Below are positions 5,529-7,805 of a DNA stretch of 7,805 nt, in pieces (position 1 is the stretch's first letter; the number at the start of each line of letters is the position of its first letter). The stretch covers positions 1 to 7,805 of the forward strand of contig JANXZP010000173.1 of assembly GCA_025355485.1 (NCBI GenBank), read 5' to 3'. The stretch comes from Pseudomonadota bacterium (GTDB lineage Bacteria; Pseudomonadota; Gammaproteobacteria; Xanthomonadales; Xanthomonadaceae). The notes below the pieces were generated by a model. That model was not told the DNA's origin. It saw only the letters and a program-made list of their open reading frames with translations, and made no database searches. The translations under genes were made by a program, and so were the position numbers.

Positions 5529-5534
5529 AGTATA
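5529..5534 (-). promoter_or_regulatory. Candidate -10 element (TATACT) just before the MASE1-GGDEF-EAL start
   Basis: On the - strand TATACT lies only 6 bases upstream of the ATG at 5522. Transcription starting about 7 bases beyond it would begin at or near the ATG, giving a leaderless mRNA, and no Shine-Dalgarno sequence is visible before the ATG. No good -35 hexamer is seen at 16-18 bases. Could be chance. Confidence 0.35.
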
Positions 5535-5622
5535 GGCACAGCCGTGTCGCCTGCATCAGCGACCTGCGTCCCACGTTCACGCACGCGGCCGCTTCGCCGC
5601 TGGCCCATGCAAAAAGCCGCGC

Positions 5623-7605
5623 TCAGCCCGCCATCGCAGCCTCGCTGCGCGTGCGTGGCATCCGCATCTGCACCTGCATGCCGGCGCCGGGTGCGCTGGT
5701 GACGCGGATCGTTCCGCCGAGCACGTTGGTGACCTGGTTGAACACGACGTGCGCGCCCAGGCCGGTTCCGCCGCTGCCGCGCTTGGTGGTGAAGAACGGA
5801 TCGAAAAAACGCTTGAGGTCGTCTGCGCTCATGCCGATGCCGTCGTCGGACACATCGAGCACGACATCATCGCCATCGGTTCCGCACGCGATCCTGATCG
5901 TGCCGCTGTCGCGGCCATCGAAGGCATGCAACAGCGAATTCATGACCAGGTTGGTCACCACCTGCGACAGAGCGCCGGGAAAACTGTCCATCACGATGCC
6001 GGGCCGGCAATCCACCTGCACGGTGCAGGGCGCGTGCTTGAGCTTGGGTTTCAGCGACAACAGGATTTCGTCGAGGTAGGCGGCGAGGTCGAACGTGCGT
6101 CGCTGGCCGGACGATTGATCCGACGCGATCTGCTTGAACGAGCGCACGAGTTCCGCGCCGCGGCGGATGTTGTTGTCGAGGATGTGCATGGCGACGCCGA
6201 GATCGTCGAGCATGACGTCGATTTTTGTCGCATCGAAGTTGTCGGTTTCGTGCCACGCGCGCCACTGGCGCAGCTCGCTTTGCACGTGGGTGGTCGCGGT
6301 CACGCAGATGCCGAGCGGCGTGTTGATTTCGTGGGCGATGCCGGCGACGAGGCCACCGAGCGACGCGAGTTTTTCCTGGCGCACCAGTTCGCCCTGGGTG
6401 TCGCGCAACTGGTCGAGTGTGCTGGTCAGTTCCACGTTGCGGCGGCCGAGCTGTTCGGCGGCTTCGCGCAACCGCACGTCGGCATCGCGTCGCGACAGCG
6501 CGCCTGCGACGTGGGTCGCCATGTAGGCGAGGAGGGCGAGATCGGCCTCGTCGTGGCGAATCGCCGGATCGTAGCTCTGCACGACGATCACGCCGTACAC
6601 CCGTTCGGCGACGATCATCGGCGCACCCATCCAGCTATAGAAACCCAGATGGCCCTTGGACTCCTGGATTTCACCGTCGAGCACGAGTTGCGCGCGGCGC
6701 TCGCGATCGACCAGTTGCGGCTGGCGCGTGCGCACCACATAAGAGGTCAGGCCGCGCCAGATCGGAAAGCGCTGGTCGGGAGGAAACGTGTCCTCGAATT
6801 CATCGACCGAATACGGGAAGTTGAATTCCTGTTCTTCCTCGTGATGCAGCATGATGAAGAAGTTGCGTGCGTACAGCAGACGCGAGGTGACGTCGTGCAC
6901 GGTGCGGTACACCTCGTCCAGGGTCGCGTCGGTCGCCGATAGCGCGGCGATCTCGTAGATGCCGCGCTGGAGTTCTTCGGCCTTGCGGCGCTCGCTCACT
7001 TCGAGCTTGAGCTGCCGCGTGCGCTCGGTGATGGCCTGTTCGAGCCGTTGGGTGGCAGTGAGGATCTCGAGCGTGGTCGAGATGTGATCGGCGATCTGGC
7101 CGAACAGCGCCACGTCTTCATCGGTGTACATGCGATCCGCGTGGTAGCTCTGGATGACCAGCGCGCCGAGGATCCTGCCATCGCTCAGGCGCAGCGGCAT
7201 GCCGATCCAGTGCGCGGCATCGGTACCGGTCTGCCATTCCGGGGATGCCCAGTTCCAGTGGCTCAAGGTGAAATCGGCGGCCGTCAGGTTCAACGGCTCG
7301 CCCTTGAGGATCACCCACGCTGTCGCCGAATCGTTGGGCGCCCGCAATGGGTAGCGGTGCGTCGGGTCTTCCGGCGGATCGATCTCATCGACGAAGTAGG
7401 CGAAGCGGATGGTCGAATCGGCGGGATCGTACAGCGCGACGAAAAAATTCTCCGCGTACAGGATGCGGCCGACCGCTTCGTGGACAGCCGCGAGGAACCC
7501 GTCGAGGTCGTGGCTGGTGCACGACAGCCGGCCGACGTGCAACAGCATCGCCTGCACCGCTTCGAGGCGCCGCACCCGCGACCGCAATTGCACGTTGTCG
7601 TCCAT
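5623..7605 (-). CDS. Double-GAF sensor histidine kinase
   Basis: 660 codons, ATG 7605 to TGA 5623; AAGGA (7609-7613) stands just before the ATG. No membrane segment: a soluble sensor. Domain order: short N-terminal coiled coil; GAF 1 (about 30-182, VHEAVGRILYAENFFVALYD); coiled-coil linker (183-213); GAF 2 (about 225-370, VHDVTSRLLYARNFFIMLHH); coiled coil with RRNVELTSTLDQLRDTQGEL; then the kinase core. The H-box is LASLGGLVAGIAHEINTPLG, with phospho-acceptor His425. The N-box is VVTNLVMNSLLHAF (Asn552/Asn556), G1 is DVSDDGIGM (584-592), the F-box is FFDPFFTTK (600-608) and G2 is GGTGLG (612-617). All motifs are present, so it should autophosphorylate. There is no receiver domain and no response regulator in the window, so its partner is unknown. 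It follows the partial gene at 7630 by 24 bases (likely co-transcribed) and is followed, after about 100 bases, by the MASE1-GGDEF-EAL gene in the same direction. Confidence 0.92.
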   Translation of the reverse strand: MDDNVQLRSRVRRLEAVQAMLLHVGRLSCTSHDLDGFLAAVHEAVGRILYAENFFVALYDPADSTIRFAYFVDEIDPPEDPTHRYPLRAPNDSATAWVILKGEPLNLTAADFTLSHWNWASPEWQTGTDAAHWIGMPLRLSDGRILGALVIQSYHADRMYTDEDVALFGQIADHISTTLEILTATQRLEQAITERTRQLKLEVSERRKAEELQRGIYEIAALSATDATLDEVYRTVHDVTSRLLYARNFFIMLHHEEEQEFNFPYSVDEFEDTFPPDQRFPIWRGLTSYVVRTRQPQLVDRERRAQLVLDGEIQESKGHLGFYSWMGAPMIVAERVYGVIVVQSYDPAIRHDEADLALLAYMATHVAGALSRRDADVRLREAAEQLGRRNVELTSTLDQLRDTQGELVRQEKLASLGGLVAGIAHEINTPLGICVTATTHVQSELRQWRAWHETDNFDATKIDVMLDDLGVAMHILDNNIRRGAELVRSFKQIASDQSSGQRRTFDLAAYLDEILLSLKPKLKHAPCTVQVDCRPGIVMDSFPGALSQVVTNLVMNSLLHAFDGRDSGTIRIACGTDGDDVVLDVSDDGIGMSADDLKRFFDPFFTTKRGSGGTGLGAHVVFNQVTNVLGGTIRVTSAPGAGMQVQMRMPRTRSEAAMAG

Positions 7606-7629
7606 GAATCCTTCGGTCCGGTCGCGATC

Positions 7630-7805
7630 TTACGGAACCGCCTTCACCGCCGCGACGATTGCGGGCTTGAGTTCGCGTATGTGGGCGTCGTCGCTCTGGT
7701 CGGCTTCGATGTACAGGCTCATCAGGAACGCCATCAGGTCGTGCCGTCGCGCGAGCCAGCGGGCGTCGTTGTAGGCCTGCGCTTCGTCGCCGATCTTCGG
7801 CGGCA
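7630..7805 (-). CDS. C-terminal fragment of an unidentified protein
   Basis: An open frame enters from the right edge on the - strand and ends at TAA 7630-7632. The 58 visible residues include PPKIGDEAQAYNDARWLARR, then HDLMAFLMSLYIEADQ, then SDDAHIRELKPAIVAAVKAVP at the end. It looks helical and amphipathic, with coding-like codon use. I do not recognise the family. The kinase gene begins 24 bases after its stop, on the same strand, which suggests an operon. Confidence 0.6.
   Translation of the reverse strand, partial: PPKIGDEAQAYNDARWLARRHDLMAFLMSLYIEADQSDDAHIRELKPAIVAAVKAVP

Noticed and set aside
5611..5627. Possible terminator after the kinase gene on the - strand
   Set aside because: A run of five T follows the stop codon, but the stem before it has only four pairs, one of them G-T. 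Too weak to call.
5749..6942. 397-codon + strand open frame opposite the histidine kinase gene
   Set aside because: Antisense shadow of a complete kinase with all its motifs; composition is biased and no domain is seen.

Overview
The window is high-GC bacterial DNA. Codon use, the tRNA-Lys type 3' end with encoded CCA, and the mix of c-di-GMP and GAF histidine-kinase genes suggest a gammaproteobacterium, most likely from the Xanthomonadales (Xanthomonadaceae/Rhodanobacteraceae). That placement is inference; no marker gene is present.

Layout. Left part (1-3357): the C-terminal end of a membrane dipeptidase (peptidase M19) on the + strand, then a convergent PAS-GGDEF diguanylate cyclase on the - strand that lacks an obvious full N-terminus. 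Next is a + strand dihydrofolate-reductase-like (RibD C-terminal fold) gene whose borders look like those of an integron gene cassette. A roughly 400-base stretch without a recognisable gene follows and ends in a strong terminator. After it comes a compact toxin-antitoxin operon: promoter with operator-like inverted repeat, a 164-aa antitoxin with a ParC-like N-terminal domain, a ParE/RelE toxin overlapping it by 4 bases, and a terminator. An AT-rich arm with short repeats and an IHF-like site then leads into the 3' half of a tRNA-Lys gene (3315-3357). No 5' half is present, which is the signature of the distal attachment site (att) of an integrative element. The element should lie to the left, and the toxin-antitoxin operon sits at its very edge.

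Right part (3358-7805), probably resident chromosome: three - strand genes. They are a MASE1-GGDEF-EAL membrane protein of c-di-GMP turnover, whose stop codon is only 5 bases from the tRNA CCA, a double-GAF sensor histidine kinase, and the C-terminal end of an unidentified protein 24 bases upstream of the kinase.

Themes: signalling (two GGDEF proteins, one also with EAL, and one histidine kinase), and genome plasticity (tRNA attachment site, cassette-like borders, a toxin-antitoxin pair that probably stabilises the element). No integrase, transposase, CRISPR array or rRNA gene was seen.
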